From contig NZ_KK211190.1 of NCBI RefSeq assembly GCF_000620865.1, forward strand, positions 447,971 to 511,970: a DNA stretch of 64,000 bases. Direction: 5' to 3'. Origin of the DNA: Exiguobacterium sibiricum 7-3 (GTDB lineage: Bacteria; Bacillota; Bacilli; Exiguobacteriales; Exiguobacteriaceae). Shown one piece after another: positions 25,842-34,207 of the stretch. Numbering within the stretch: the first letter of the stretch is position 1; each line of letters opens with the position of its first letter. Below the pieces are notes generated by a model. It made no database searches. It was not told the DNA's origin and saw only the letters and a list, made by a program, of their open reading frames with translations. The translations under genes were made by a program, and so were the position numbers.

Positions 25842-25988
25842 ATGAATCTCACCTTTAAAGAATCGCGCCGGACCATGACATCTTACGGCTGGTGCTTAAA
25901 TGTTGCTACTGTCTCGGTCGCACCCTTGGCAAGTCGGGAAATGGACCGGATCAAACCGCCAGCGAAACGAGAACTAAAAACTTCATGA
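25842..25988 (+). CDS. 48-residue peptide, possible precursor peptide
   Basis: ATG 25842 has AAAGGGG 7 nt upstream. The product has a charged N-terminal part (MNLTFKESRRTMT), a central segment SYGWCLNVATVSVAPLAS with one Cys and one Trp, and a basic tail (RIKPPAKRELKTS). It has no membrane helix or export signal. An intrinsic terminator follows directly, then two overlapping larger genes. A small peptide gene, a leaky terminator and modification genes is the usual order in ribosomally made modified peptide loci, but no known family is recognised. It is divergent from the PlcR-like regulator. Confidence 0.5.
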   Translation: MNLTFKESRRTMTSYGWCLNVATVSVAPLASREMDRIKPPAKRELKTS

Positions 25989-26007
25989 TGACGTCGCTTG
26001 ATGACGT

Positions 26008-26041
26008 GGCTTCATTCCGTCACAGGTCTGAAGCCCTTTTT
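26008..26041 (+). terminator. Terminator or attenuator after the 48-codon ORF
   Basis: A 7-bp stem (26008-26014 with 26029-26035), then CTTTTT. A competing pairing TGACG/CGTCA (26002-26021 region) overlaps its left arm. Moderate strength; readthrough to the next gene is likely. Confidence 0.6.
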
Positions 26042-26069
26042 ATTATTATCTCTTGAAAGGAGCATGGAT

Positions 26070-27278
26070 ATGATCGGACTGACGGTTCTTTCTGAAAGTG
26101 AAGGCTGGTTGCACCAACTTGACCCGACCGATGCCCTCACGACTTTTTGTGAGCAGCACCGGTTCTCAATGGATCGTTATGATTACGATCAACATACGTT
26201 CTTGGATTTACTCGATTATATGGACTTTCAAGAATTCGAGCATTATTTGTTCGTCCTGCAAGGGCCGGGGGAACGGACCTTGCGACTCGTCGCGTATTTA
26301 CAACAACGGATGCTACATGTTCAATTTCATTTGATTAATGAACGAGGGGATGTCTTGTTCGGTGATCCGTATTTCTTGAATGAGATGATCCCGTTAGAAG
26401 GGACGGCAGGGCATGCGCAACCGATTGAATTACAAGATGCTTTGATGTCGTTATTCACCGGCGTCTATCCGGATACCGCCTCTCGAGAGCCGCAACCGTT
26501 ACGTCATGTCTATGTTGAAACAACAGAATTGCTCGACTCGATTGCACCAGCTCTGTTTGATCAAATGACAATCAACAGTTTGTTATACATCGATCAAGCG
26601 ACCCGTCATGACTTACCGGTCATTGAACTGATGAGCCGGACACCGGTCTTGTTGGCCTTTTCCGACACGTTATCGTTTAATGTCAGAGAACGTTTGGCGA
26701 CTTACGACCGGGAAGGGTTAGCCGCGGCCATCAAGCAGTGGCACGAAACGAGTGTCGTCTCGAGCCTGGAACACCGGATCGGAATTCTCGATTATGCGAC
26801 ACTTGCCGGCATGTCGGCGTCGCACCGTCTTTTCTTTTATCACGAGGGCATCTTTTCCGACTACGGAAAAAGGATGTCACTCAGTTCGACGTTTGATTTG
26901 AATGTCTGTCAGCTACGGGAACGGCAACTGAAGAAATGGGAAGAGCTGGTTCCGATAGCGCAACTCGCTTTATACCCGATTCTGTATCAACTGGCTTCCG
27001 CATTCCAAGGAACAAGCCAGTTCGTGACACCTTACAGCGTGCTCGAGCTTCCGCGAACGGAAGGGAAGTTTGGTCCGTTGACGATGATTGGCATTCAAAA
27101 CAATGAAGGCTGTTTTGCTTTTGAACTGGTGACAAATCAATTGTTTGAGACGGATGAGTCGTTTCTCGCCATCCTCGAAGCGGATCAGAAAGAACGGTTT
27201 GATGTCCTGCCGGAACGCCTTGGTTCAGATTATGAAGCAGCGATTCAGACGTATAAGGAGTTGATTTATCATGGATGA
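26070..27278 (+). CDS. Protein of unknown function in the peptide locus
   Basis: A 402-residue soluble protein, acidic and Leu/His rich. The first ~100 residues read like an alternating alpha/beta domain (IGLTVLSESEGWLHQL, FEHYLFVLQGPGERTLRLV), possibly Rossmann or B12-binding-like. No radical-SAM CxxxCxxC motif, Walker motif, ATP-grasp motif or membrane helix is seen. ATG 26070 is preferred over ATG 26064 because AAAGGAG at 26056-26062 needs spacing. It overlaps the next gene by 8 nt and follows the small peptide ORF. It may act in peptide maturation (inference from position only). Confidence 0.65.
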   Translation: MIGLTVLSESEGWLHQLDPTDALTTFCEQHRFSMDRYDYDQHTFLDLLDYMDFQEFEHYLFVLQGPGERTLRLVAYLQQRMLHVQFHLINERGDVLFGDPYFLNEMIPLEGTAGHAQPIELQDALMSLFTGVYPDTASREPQPLRHVYVETTELLDSIAPALFDQMTINSLLYIDQATRHDLPVIELMSRTPVLLAFSDTLSFNVRERLATYDREGLAAAIKQWHETSVVSSLEHRIGILDYATLAGMSASHRLFFYHEGIFSDYGKRMSLSSTFDLNVCQLRERQLKKWEELVPIAQLALYPILYQLASAFQGTSQFVTPYSVLELPRTEGKFGPLTMIGIQNNEGCFAFELVTNQLFETDESFLAILEADQKERFDVLPERLGSDYEAAIQTYKELIYHG

Positions 27279-28014
27279 GGCGCCATTGTTCGGTCCATTT
27301 TCACGAAAAGGAAGTTATTCACGGGTTCAAGTACTCGATAACTTATTTGCGGACGACCGGTTCACAGCACTTTACCAAGAAACGTCCTCCTTGCCGGAAA
27401 TCGACGAGTTGATGTTGTATCGCCGTTATCTGAAAAAGAAGGATCGTGTCCTGGTGCACGGAAATTTTTCAGCGAAGTTATTTAATACGTTATGCGCAGA
27501 AGGATACGACCTGTATCTCGTCGAACCGGAATTGAACCGGATTGCCGGGATTTCTGAACAGTACTTAAAACGGGTCTACGGCCTCAGCAATGAATTGATT
27601 GATGTCATGGGAAACAGTGCATTCAACAAGATCATCCTACCCGGCACGACGATTGCACGGTATTCGCGCGGGGAGCTGTTATTGTTTTTCCGGAACATTC
27701 GCCACTTGCTGGCGACGGACGGACAATTACTCGTCAACATCTACAACTCGGATTATCTTAGACGACATGTCCAACCAATCGCATCGCGTCGGATTCATAA
27801 TTGCACGCTGTTCTATGGTCAAAAGGTCGATCGCAACCGTTTGATCTTCAATTCATATTTGAAGTCAGAGACCGATGAGAAAGTCGCTTATTTGATTGAA
27901 CACCTCTACGAACCGGATACGTTGTTCGAGTTCGCCAAACTCTCGCGTTATCGCGGCCGTACATTATACGCCGGGAAAAGCATCAGTATTTTAGAACTCG
28001 ATAAGCTCGGGTGA
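27271..28014 (+). CDS. Class I SAM-dependent methyltransferase-like protein
   Basis: A 247-residue protein. The region ~65-160 follows a class I methyltransferase plan: KDRVLVHGNFSAKLFNTL in place of motif I (usually GxGxG, here degenerate), YDLYLVEPE as the acidic strand-2 end, NKIILPGT as strand 4, and LLATDGQLLVNIYNSD as strand 5. Its start overlaps the preceding gene by 8 nt, so translation is probably coupled. A terminator follows at 28029. The weak motif I leaves SAM binding uncertain; it may be a non-catalytic fold. Confidence 0.6.
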   Translation: MDEAPLFGPFSRKGSYSRVQVLDNLFADDRFTALYQETSSLPEIDELMLYRRYLKKKDRVLVHGNFSAKLFNTLCAEGYDLYLVEPELNRIAGISEQYLKRVYGLSNELIDVMGNSAFNKIILPGTTIARYSRGELLLFFRNIRHLLATDGQLLVNIYNSDYLRRHVQPIASRRIHNCTLFYGQKVDRNRLIFNSYLKSETDEKVAYLIEHLYEPDTLFEFAKLSRYRGRTLYAGKSISILELDKLG

Positions 28015-28028
28015 AATAGAGACGAAGG

Positions 28029-28060
28029 CAGGGACGGATTTTATAATCGTCCCTGTTTTA
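28029..28060 (+). terminator. Intrinsic terminator of the peptide locus
   Basis: An 8-bp perfect stem (28029-28036 with 28048-28055) followed by TTTTA. Confidence 0.75.
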
Positions 28061-28235
28061 GTATAAGCAAAAAATGGTAAAAAAAATAAATTTATGTTTT
28101 ACTTTTCCTTTTAAATGGATAAAAAATATTTTTAATACTAGTTTAATTAGGTCTAAAGGGGGGGTAATAAAGAAAGGCAGTCGTTTTTGTTTAGTCAGAT
28201 GACATCACGATGAAATCGGAGGATAGGTAAACGTT

Positions 28236-28553
28236 ATGGATGAAAAGATGGCCGAGCAAAAAGCCTTACAAGCCAGTTGTTTATCTTTTATCGAAACATT
28301 ATTTCCGGAGGAGACTTTTGAGTTTGTTGATCGGGTGGTGCTTCCCGATGCCTTTGGTAAGCACGGGACACATATGACATTCCAATCAGCCATTCGGGAA
28401 CTTAAGCTCAGCTTCGTCGATCAAGCACATAGTCGCTTCGAACGTGTTTTCTTAGCCGAAAAGACGGCAGAATCCCCGTTCTTCAGCCGGATCATGGAAG
28501 CGACGTATGAAGAGGGGCAGTTGTACATTCACCATGTCTTGAAATCTGATTAA
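28236..28553 (+). CDS. Hypothetical protein (105 aa)
   Basis: A 105-residue acidic soluble protein with GGAGGATAGG upstream of the ATG. It appears as N-terminal helices (MAEQKALQASCLSFIETLFP) and a C-terminal alpha/beta part (FERVFLAEKTAESPFFSRI, GQLYIHHVLKS). One Cys. No motif recognised. Single gene sharing a terminator with the convergent regulator at 28619. Confidence 0.72.
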   Translation: MDEKMAEQKALQASCLSFIETLFPEETFEFVDRVVLPDAFGKHGTHMTFQSAIRELKLSFVDQAHSRFERVFLAEKTAESPFFSRIMEATYEEGQLYIHHVLKSD

Positions 28554-28562
28554 CAGACCGGC

Positions 28563-28620
28563 AAAAACACGATGAGACGTGCACAGGAATGATTCCTGTC
28601 CGCATCTCATCGTGTTTTTT
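28563..28620. terminator. Bidirectional terminator
   Basis: A 14-bp outer stem (28563-28576 with 28606-28619) enclosing a second small hairpin, with A run before and T run after. Confidence 0.85.
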
Positions 28621-29041
28621 AGGTTGATTCAATCGATTGTAATCCCTGTTGGAGCGCCTGATTAATCGATGTCGCCATATGATCGCGGACTTCCTGTGTC
28701 AGAAGGCGGCCATTGAAGTAAACTTCCGGCGATAGCGTCAAGTGGACGAGGGTATCTTCCAGAACGAGTTTAAAATCGAGCGGTTGTGTCGGTTCGAAGG
28801 ATTGAGCCATAAACTCTTGTAATGAAGGGTGTTGGACATACTGCGGATCAATTAAATCGATCACAGTCGTATTCAGTGCAAGTGCAAGCCGTTCCAGTGT
28901 TTGGGCATTCGGCATCCGTTGACCACGCTCGTATGCTGAAATCGAAGTAACGGTTTCCCCGCATCGTTCTGCCAGATATTTTTGGGTGTAATGATGTTGT
29001 TTACGCAATTGCATGATTTTTTTTCCGAGAGTACGTTTCAC
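28619..29041 (-). CDS. XRE/Cro-family transcription regulator
   Basis: A 140-residue protein. The N-terminal helix-turn-helix at about 5-60 reads LRKQHHYTQKYLAERCGE then SISAYERGQRMPNAQTLERLA. A ~75-residue C-terminal domain of unknown type may bind a ligand or dimerise. The start is taken as GTG 29041, with AGGAG 9 nt upstream; a TTG at 29050 directly abuts that site. Monocistronic. Targets unknown, possibly the neighbouring genes. Confidence 0.85.
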   Translation of the reverse strand: MKRTLGKKIMQLRKQHHYTQKYLAERCGETVTSISAYERGQRMPNAQTLERLALALNTTVIDLIDPQYVQHPSLQEFMAQSFEPTQPLDFKLVLEDTLVHLTLSPEVYFNGRLLTQEVRDHMATSINQALQQGLQSIEST

Positions 29042-29269
29042 AGGACTCAACTCCTATTCTTGCATCCTTGCTTACTAGTACTAAATAACCACTTTCATTA
29101 TATCGCAAACCTTTGAAATGTAAAAAAAAGTTTTTATAAAAAAATTATTGCATGATTATGTATTTAATGGATTTTAAATTCAAAATGTTATAGATTATTT
29201 AAAAGTATTAGAAAGGATTAGAAAAGAGAACATGCTATTCTATTAGTTAGTGAGAAAAGGAGGCCATAT

Positions 29270-29767
29270 ATGTTTAGAAAGATTCCATGGTCCGGTTATG
29301 TGACCCTGTTGATTTTGATCATCTTGTTTATATCAAGTTCGATGCCGTATCAAGAGCAATCCTTAAAACCGGGTTTGTCGCGATACGTTGACTTAGGTTT
29401 TGTCGAACATCTCCGGTTCATTTCGTTTGATTATCACGGAGAAGTCAGTGTCGTAGCGCTTGGTGCTTCTGGGTTCGTTGAGTTTTTCATTCGAAAGGCA
29501 GCGCATCTATCAATCTTCATCGTTCTCGGAACCGCCTTGGTGGATTTAACGTATCGATTGATCCGTCCGTATGCTTTGGCAGGTCTGTTTGCCTACACGG
29601 TTGCGATCACGATTGCCGTCTTTGATGAGTTCCATCAAATTTTGACGGGCGGACGGACTGGATTGATTCAGGATGTCTTACTGGACGGCACGGGTGCTTT
29701 GATCGGAATTCTATTGTATCGATTATTTTGGAAAAAAAGACCAAGTGAACAATGGGTGCGACAGTGA
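29270..29767 (+). CDS. VanZ-like membrane protein (second copy)
   Basis: A 165-residue protein with four membrane helices and the VanZ motif FDEFHQILTGGRT, then DVLLDGTGALIGI. It is clearly paralogous to the gene at 15088: SSSMPYQEQSL matches SSMSYQQQSL, and both have FVEFFIRKA/FLEFFIRKG. AAAGGAGG precedes the ATG by 7 nt. Biochemical role unknown; membership of the family links it to envelope or glycopeptide response only by name. Confidence 0.88.
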   Translation: MFRKIPWSGYVTLLILIILFISSSMPYQEQSLKPGLSRYVDLGFVEHLRFISFDYHGEVSVVALGASGFVEFFIRKAAHLSIFIVLGTALVDLTYRLIRPYALAGLFAYTVAITIAVFDEFHQILTGGRTGLIQDVLLDGTGALIGILLYRLFWKKRPSEQWVRQ

Positions 29768-29862
29768 GTCTTATGTCCTAGTTTTTTTAAAAGAAAAAGC
29801 AGGGTTTTGATGATGCAAGTCGAAAAAAAGATTAACATCATTAATTAAGAGGAGTGAATCGG

Positions 29863-30855
29863 ATGCAGAAACCTCATCTATTGATTACGAGCGCCGGTCG
29901 CCGAGCAAAGCTCGTCGAGTATTTTGTCAAAGAGTTTAAGACGGGACGTGTCAGCACAGCGGATTGCAGTCCATTGGCATCTGCGTTATACATGGCGGAC
30001 CAGCATTACATCGTACCGAAGATGGATGAGGTCGATTACATCGATCATTTACTGAAGCTTTGTCAGGAAGAAGGCGTGACGGCGATCATGACGCTGATCG
30101 ACCCGGAACTTGGTCTTCTGGCACAAGCAACGGAACGCTTTCAAGCAGTTGGTGTGACGGTCATCGTCTCACCCTATGCGTCCTGTCAACTCTGTTTCGA
30201 TAAATACACGATGTATGAACATTGTCTGCGCCAGGGTATTGCCCATGCACGCACCTACGCGTCGATGGCGTCGTTCCAGGAAGCTGTCTCTGTAGGCGAA
30301 GTGAATCTACCGGTCTTCGTCAAACCACGCAGCGGAAGCGCCAGTCTCGAAGTACGGCGGGTTGAGACGATCGAAGAGGTCGAACAGTTATTCCTGAAGA
30401 ATTCCGATTTGATTGTCCAGGAGTTATTGGTTGGTCCAGAACTTGGAGTCGATGCGTATGTCGATTTAATTTCCGGGAAAGTGACGTCCATCTTCATCAA
30501 GGAAAAATTAACGATGCGAGCAGGAGAGACTGATAAAAGCCGTTCGATTATCCGGGAAGATGTGTTTGAGCTGATCGAACATGTGTTAGACGGGTCTGGA
30601 TTGGTGGGGCCCCTTGATTTTGATTTGTTTGATGTCGCGGGTACATTGTATCTATCGGAAATCAATCCTCGTTTCGGTGGGGGATATCCCCATGCCTATG
30701 AATGTGGTGTTAATTTCCCGGCGCAACTGTTCCGGAATTTGATGCATCAGATCAATCTTCCGCATATCGGACAATACATGGATGATGTCTATATGTTGAA
30801 GCATGATACGGTCACTTTGATTTCAGCGGCGGAACTGCAACGGATCAAACGATGA
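29863..30855 (+). CDS. ATP-grasp enzyme (carbamoyl-phosphate-synthase-like)
   Basis: A 330-residue ATP-grasp protein. It has an N-terminal Rossmann-like pre-grasp domain (LITSAGRRAKLVEYFVK), the ATP-lysine region VFVKPRSGSASLEVRR near residue 155, and the Mg-binding end EINPRFGGGYPHA near 270. Relatives of this size are often found near polysaccharide or amino-sugar genes, where they join an acid to an amine using ATP. ATG 29863 is chosen with AAGAGGAG upstream. It lies just before the first ~210-nt repeat and the polysaccharide locus. Substrate unknown. Confidence 0.85.
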   Translation: MQKPHLLITSAGRRAKLVEYFVKEFKTGRVSTADCSPLASALYMADQHYIVPKMDEVDYIDHLLKLCQEEGVTAIMTLIDPELGLLAQATERFQAVGVTVIVSPYASCQLCFDKYTMYEHCLRQGIAHARTYASMASFQEAVSVGEVNLPVFVKPRSGSASLEVRRVETIEEVEQLFLKNSDLIVQELLVGPELGVDAYVDLISGKVTSIFIKEKLTMRAGETDKSRSIIREDVFELIEHVLDGSGLVGPLDFDLFDVAGTLYLSEINPRFGGGYPHAYECGVNFPAQLFRNLMHQINLPHIGQYMDDVYMLKHDTVTLISAAELQRIKR

Positions 30856-30866
30856 ATAAAAAATGA

Positions 30867-31077
30867 GGCTGACTCAAAAAAAAAAAATCACTCGTCTTTT
30901 GCCCTTTCCTCAGACGAGACACAAGCCGGTTTTCCTGCCTCATTCAGGCAGAAAAACCGGCTTGTTTGTCTCTGACAGCGCAAAAATGCACTTTTTCCTG
31001 TAGGAGTTGCGTGTAGCGAGTGAGTCTTTTTTTTACGAGATAAGGGTGGCGGATTATCATTCTGCCACCCTTATCTT
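30867..31077 (+). repeat. Structured dispersed repeat, copy 1
   Basis: About 210 nt, near-identical in layout to 48059-48267 and in the same orientation. It begins GGCTGACTCAAAAA. The outer arms TCACTCG and CGAGTGA can pair, enclosing a long hairpin (about 30915-30972, central CTGCCTCATTCAGGCAG) and a GCGCAAAAATGC element. It ends with a hairpin GATAAGGGTGGC / GCCACCCTTATC (31039-31074). It is non-coding and lies immediately left of the polysaccharide locus. Confidence 0.85.
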
Positions 31078-31081
31078 TGTA

Positions 31082-31112
31082 GAGGCTGACTTTTAGGTCA
31101 GCCCCATTTTTT
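31082..31112. terminator. Terminator next to repeat copy 1
   Basis: A 7-9 bp stem GAGGCTGAC / GTCAGCCCC with a T run on the plus strand. It lies 14 nt downstream of the minus-strand gene ending at 31127. Confidence 0.7.
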
Positions 31113-31126
31113 TGCGACGATATCCA

Positions 31127-31885
31127 TCAAGAAATCGAAACACGGGATCGTTTAAGACACTGCACGGCAGACGTCCAGCTCCCGAACAAGGCATTGATCG
31201 TCGACGTACTCGGGACGGATCGTCCTTCCGCCCATTTCCGGTAATGGATGATGCTGAGGGATGGGAGCTCGCGTTGTGCCTGTCTTAATGCGTCGAGGAC
31301 ATCTTCTTCGACCCACTTCCGCCGTGGGGGAGCGATGTCGAGACAAGCGAGCGCATCGACCCAGGAACCGTACTTTCGGGCAATCGTCGCGACCGTCGGA
31401 TGTCCATTTTCCTGCGCCCAAATCGAGTAGGTCTGGGTCGTCAGGCGCGGAAGAACGTCCGATGCTTCGAGGAGCGCGTTGATGATGCGTTCTTCTGTCA
31501 TACAGATTGAACGTGTCATCTCGATGTGTGCTTCCTCAAGGGCCCGTGACCATGACCCGAAACGGAGATTGATCAACGTCAATGAAGGTCCGTGCTTTGC
31601 TTTGGCCCATTCACGGTAACTGTTGCTGTGAAACGGATGCAACCGTTCCGATGCTTCTTTGATGAAAGCAAGGATCTCCTGATCGGAATAGTATGGACGA
31701 ATGGATGATAAACCAGCTGCATGCAAGGCTTCACGCCATGATCCGAACACGTTGATGATCGTCGTGATCGACGGGATTTCTTTTCCGGTCGACCAGCGGG
31801 CATACGTCTTGGCGTCCAAGGCAGGGTAAGCAATACTCGCCTCGATTAAGCTGTCGATTACTTGTTGTTCTGTCCATTTCTTCAT
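31127..31885 (-). CDS. Protein of four tandem HNH-associated repeats (left copy)
   Basis: A 252-residue protein built from four ~60-residue repeats, each with the plan: helix with A-S/A-A, then YxxW, P-S/T-xxTI, then (F/Y)GSW and an AL/AV ending. Examples are ITTIINVFGSWREAL, LTLINLRFGSWSRAL, PTVATIARKYGSWVDAL and TINALFGSWTSAV. This fits the homing-endonuclease-associated repeat (HNH_repeat), thought to be a small DNA-binding helical unit, but no nuclease domain is attached. ATG 31885 follows GAAAGGGG. It is 31 nt behind the ligase gene on the same strand. A full-length paralog lies at the other end of the locus (46340). Probably a DNA-binding regulator (inference). Confidence 0.82.
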   Translation of the reverse strand: MKKWTEQQVIDSLIEASIAYPALDAKTYARWSTGKEIPSITTIINVFGSWREALHAAGLSSIRPYYSDQEILAFIKEASERLHPFHSNSYREWAKAKHGPSLTLINLRFGSWSRALEEAHIEMTRSICMTEERIINALLEASDVLPRLTTQTYSIWAQENGHPTVATIARKYGSWVDALACLDIAPPRRKWVEEDVLDALRQAQRELPSLSIIHYRKWAEGRSVPSTSTINALFGSWTSAVQCLKRSRVSIS

Positions 31886-31916
31886 GATGTCATACCCCTT
31901 TCGTGTAGGTGTTCGT

Positions 31917-33206
31917 CTAGGTGTGGGTACTTTCTTGTGAGGTCGCGCGACGGCGTGTCGCATAAATCAGGAAACTGAGCCAGATGAAATAAAAACCGCT
32001 CGGACGAATCAGGACACTTTCCGTGAACTGGAGCAACAGCAACCAGAGACCGAGCAACAATAAGCTGATCGACAACGGATCGTCGTGCCGGCAATCCCGG
32101 ATGAACCGGACAAGTATTAACAGAAAGGACGCTGTATAAAGCAACAGTCCAAAGAATCCGAGTTCATACAAGTAAACGATTGGCGTGCTATGGAACGTGT
32201 AGAGTGTACTGGATCCAAGCTGCTGCTCCAACCCGATGACAGAGGAGCCGAGACCGTGTCCGAACCAAAAGCGGTCGAGAGAGGCGGTCAGACCGGCTTG
32301 CCAGAGTTCACTCCGCCCGTTGAGGCTGATCAGTTCTGCAAACAAGGAGCGGTTCAGTGATAAGGAGCCGATAAGAATGACAGCACCTGTGAGATAAAAA
32401 CTGGCCACGAGAAAACGTAAACGTCGAGCCGGTATCATTAAAAGCGTCGTCAACAATGCGAGCAGACAAAACGAGTAGAGACCGGTCTGCGAAGCACTGA
32501 GCACCAGACCGATGAAAATCACAATCAGGATGGTTCCGAAAAGAATGAATGACCGTAAATTCCGGCGCGCGATGGACTGCAGGACGGACATCCAGGCGAT
32601 GAGGCCACCCGGAACGAGCCACGCTGCCAACGTGTTCGGATTGTTCGTCAGACTGGCGGACCGGAGAAAGCTGCCTTGTTCCCCGACATAAAGCTGGGAC
32701 AAGGAAAAAGGACCGAGTTGTAATGACTGGATGTTATCGATCGGAACGTACTGTCGACCGAATGAGACGATGAGTGCATAAGCAGCGAGACAGAAAGCCT
32801 GATACAGAAGAATGAGATTCATCAGCTGAAACCAACGGATGAAAAGTGGAAGCGCGAGTGATAGGACGATAATGACGAAAAGCCATGTCGTAAACAATTG
32901 GAGTAAGGTAAGCGAAGAATCGGCAGCCGGACGAAATAAGAAGACGATGCCGTGAAACGTGACATACAGCAAGAATGAAGTGACGAACCATTGTGTCGAA
33001 GCGCGCGGTGGAAAATAGAAGGGACGGGTAACAAGATACATACTGATGAACAGGATGAGATAGACAAGGGCTATCCAGACACTCCAATGACTCGGCAGGA
33101 CTTCATCCGTAAACGAGAGCGGACGTGTCCATAAATCGACTGTGATCCAAAATGCAAGGATGAATAAGCCAATCGATTCAGGTATATTGACTGATTTTAA
33201 CATCAT
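31917..33206 (-). CDS. O-antigen ligase/polymerase-type membrane protein (Wzy_C)
   Basis: A 429-residue protein with about eleven hydrophobic helices and a large loop in the second half (GRSELWQAGLTASLDRFWFGHG then STPIVYLYELGFFG), the Wzy_C/O-antigen ligase signature region. It would polymerise or transfer undecaprenyl-linked repeat units at the outer face of the membrane. It is transcribed away from the main operon and precedes the HNH-repeat gene. The ribosome site is weak and far (GGGTGG, 14 nt). A second polymerase-like protein is encoded at 37369. Confidence 0.85.
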   Translation of the reverse strand: MMLKSVNIPESIGLFILAFWITVDLWTRPLSFTDEVLPSHWSVWIALVYLILFISMYLVTRPFYFPPRASTQWFVTSFLLYVTFHGIVFLFRPAADSSLTLLQLFTTWLFVIIVLSLALPLFIRWFQLMNLILLYQAFCLAAYALIVSFGRQYVPIDNIQSLQLGPFSLSQLYVGEQGSFLRSASLTNNPNTLAAWLVPGGLIAWMSVLQSIARRNLRSFILFGTILIVIFIGLVLSASQTGLYSFCLLALLTTLLMIPARRLRFLVASFYLTGAVILIGSLSLNRSLFAELISLNGRSELWQAGLTASLDRFWFGHGLGSSVIGLEQQLGSSTLYTFHSTPIVYLYELGFFGLLLYTASFLLILVRFIRDCRHDDPLSISLLLLGLWLLLLQFTESVLIRPSGFYFIWLSFLIYATRRRATSQESTHT

Positions 33207-33534
33207 TACTAGTATCTATCCACCCTTCATATAGGACTTATTACCGAATTTTCAGATTTTTAATCATCAAATTGGTATTTACCCTTAATTTATTAAAAAT
33301 CATGCGCATGAAATGAATAATTTTGAAAAAACGGCGATCATTTTTTGGTGAATCGTCTTTTTTTCGTGAATCAATCTTTTTCGATGAACTAACGATACGC
33401 AAGCATGATGACTCCTCAAAAAAATATAATCATTTCCACCAAGCTCTAATTGTTTTGGCAGTCGTTTGGAAATAAGGTGTAAGCATAACCAGTGTCCATC
33501 CAACATGTCAGGTAACGAGAAAGAGGTGAACCAT
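33207..33534. other. Divergent control region of the polysaccharide locus
   Basis: AT-rich. A possible plus-strand promoter is TTGGCA (33455-33460), 17 nt, TGTAAG (33478-33483). A weak 6-bp hairpin with T run is at about 33334-33363. No JUMPstart-like element was recognised. Confidence 0.4.
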
Positions 33535-34185
33535 GTGAATTCGATTCATCAAAAAAAGACATTCGGTGACCATGTGATGACATTAAAGAAAGGCTGGTGG
33601 GTACTCTGCTTACTGGCCCTTCTCTTAGCGGGTGCCGGATATGCCGTCAGCACCTATGTGATTCCCCCGACGTATGAAGCGACCGCTTATATCCTTGTCG
33701 TTCCGCAACAAAATGCGGAAGCGACATCGACGCCGACGCTTGTCAGTACCTACCAAGATATTTTAAAAAGCCCCGAAGTCATTGATCAGGTCGCCCAAAA
33801 GATGGACGTAACGGATAAACGGATTTTTGATTTGACGGATCGCCTGACCGTCGCCAGTAATCTGGATTCCCAAGTCATCGCCTTATCGGTCACGGATCGA
33901 TCGGCGGAACAAGCCGCGATTCAGGCAAATACGATGACGGAAGTCTTCCAGGATTACGTACCGCAACTGATCAAAACAAGCAACACGGAAGTGTTCTCGA
34001 CGGCCCGGATTCCAACGAAACCGGTCTCACCAAACGTTCTGATGAATACCGCCATCGGTGGAATCCTCGGACTTCTCTTCGGCTTATTGATCGTCTACTC
34101 CCGGGCGCTCGGAAAAAAGTCAGTCGCTGAAGAAACAAAAGAAACTGCGTATCCGCAAGCTGTCAGTCATCCCAGCCGTTCTTGA
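33535..34185 (+). CDS. Wzz/CapA-type polysaccharide co-polymerase
   Basis: A 216-residue protein with a helix near 20-42, a ~125-residue outer domain, the Pro-rich ARIPTKPVSPNV stretch before the second helix (about 172-192), and a short cytoplasmic tail. This is the CapA/CpsC/YwqC plan, which sets chain length and normally activates a partner tyrosine kinase. No kinase or phosphatase gene of that type is seen in the locus. The GTG start at 33535 is chosen because AAGAGGTG lies 6 nt upstream and the preceding ATG is followed at once by TGA. First gene of the operon. Confidence 0.85.
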   Translation: MNSIHQKKTFGDHVMTLKKGWWVLCLLALLLAGAGYAVSTYVIPPTYEATAYILVVPQQNAEATSTPTLVSTYQDILKSPEVIDQVAQKMDVTDKRIFDLTDRLTVASNLDSQVIALSVTDRSAEQAAIQANTMTEVFQDYVPQLIKTSNTEVFSTARIPTKPVSPNVLMNTAIGGILGLLFGLLIVYSRALGKKSVAEETKETAYPQAVSHPSRS

Positions 34186-34207
34186 TTTGAGAAAGGAGGA
34201 GCCTATC

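Noticed and set aside
30867..31077. Repeat as an insertion sequence or MITE
   Set aside because: No transposase, no target-site duplication and no classic terminal inverted repeats; internal hairpins and paired changes fit a structured element better.
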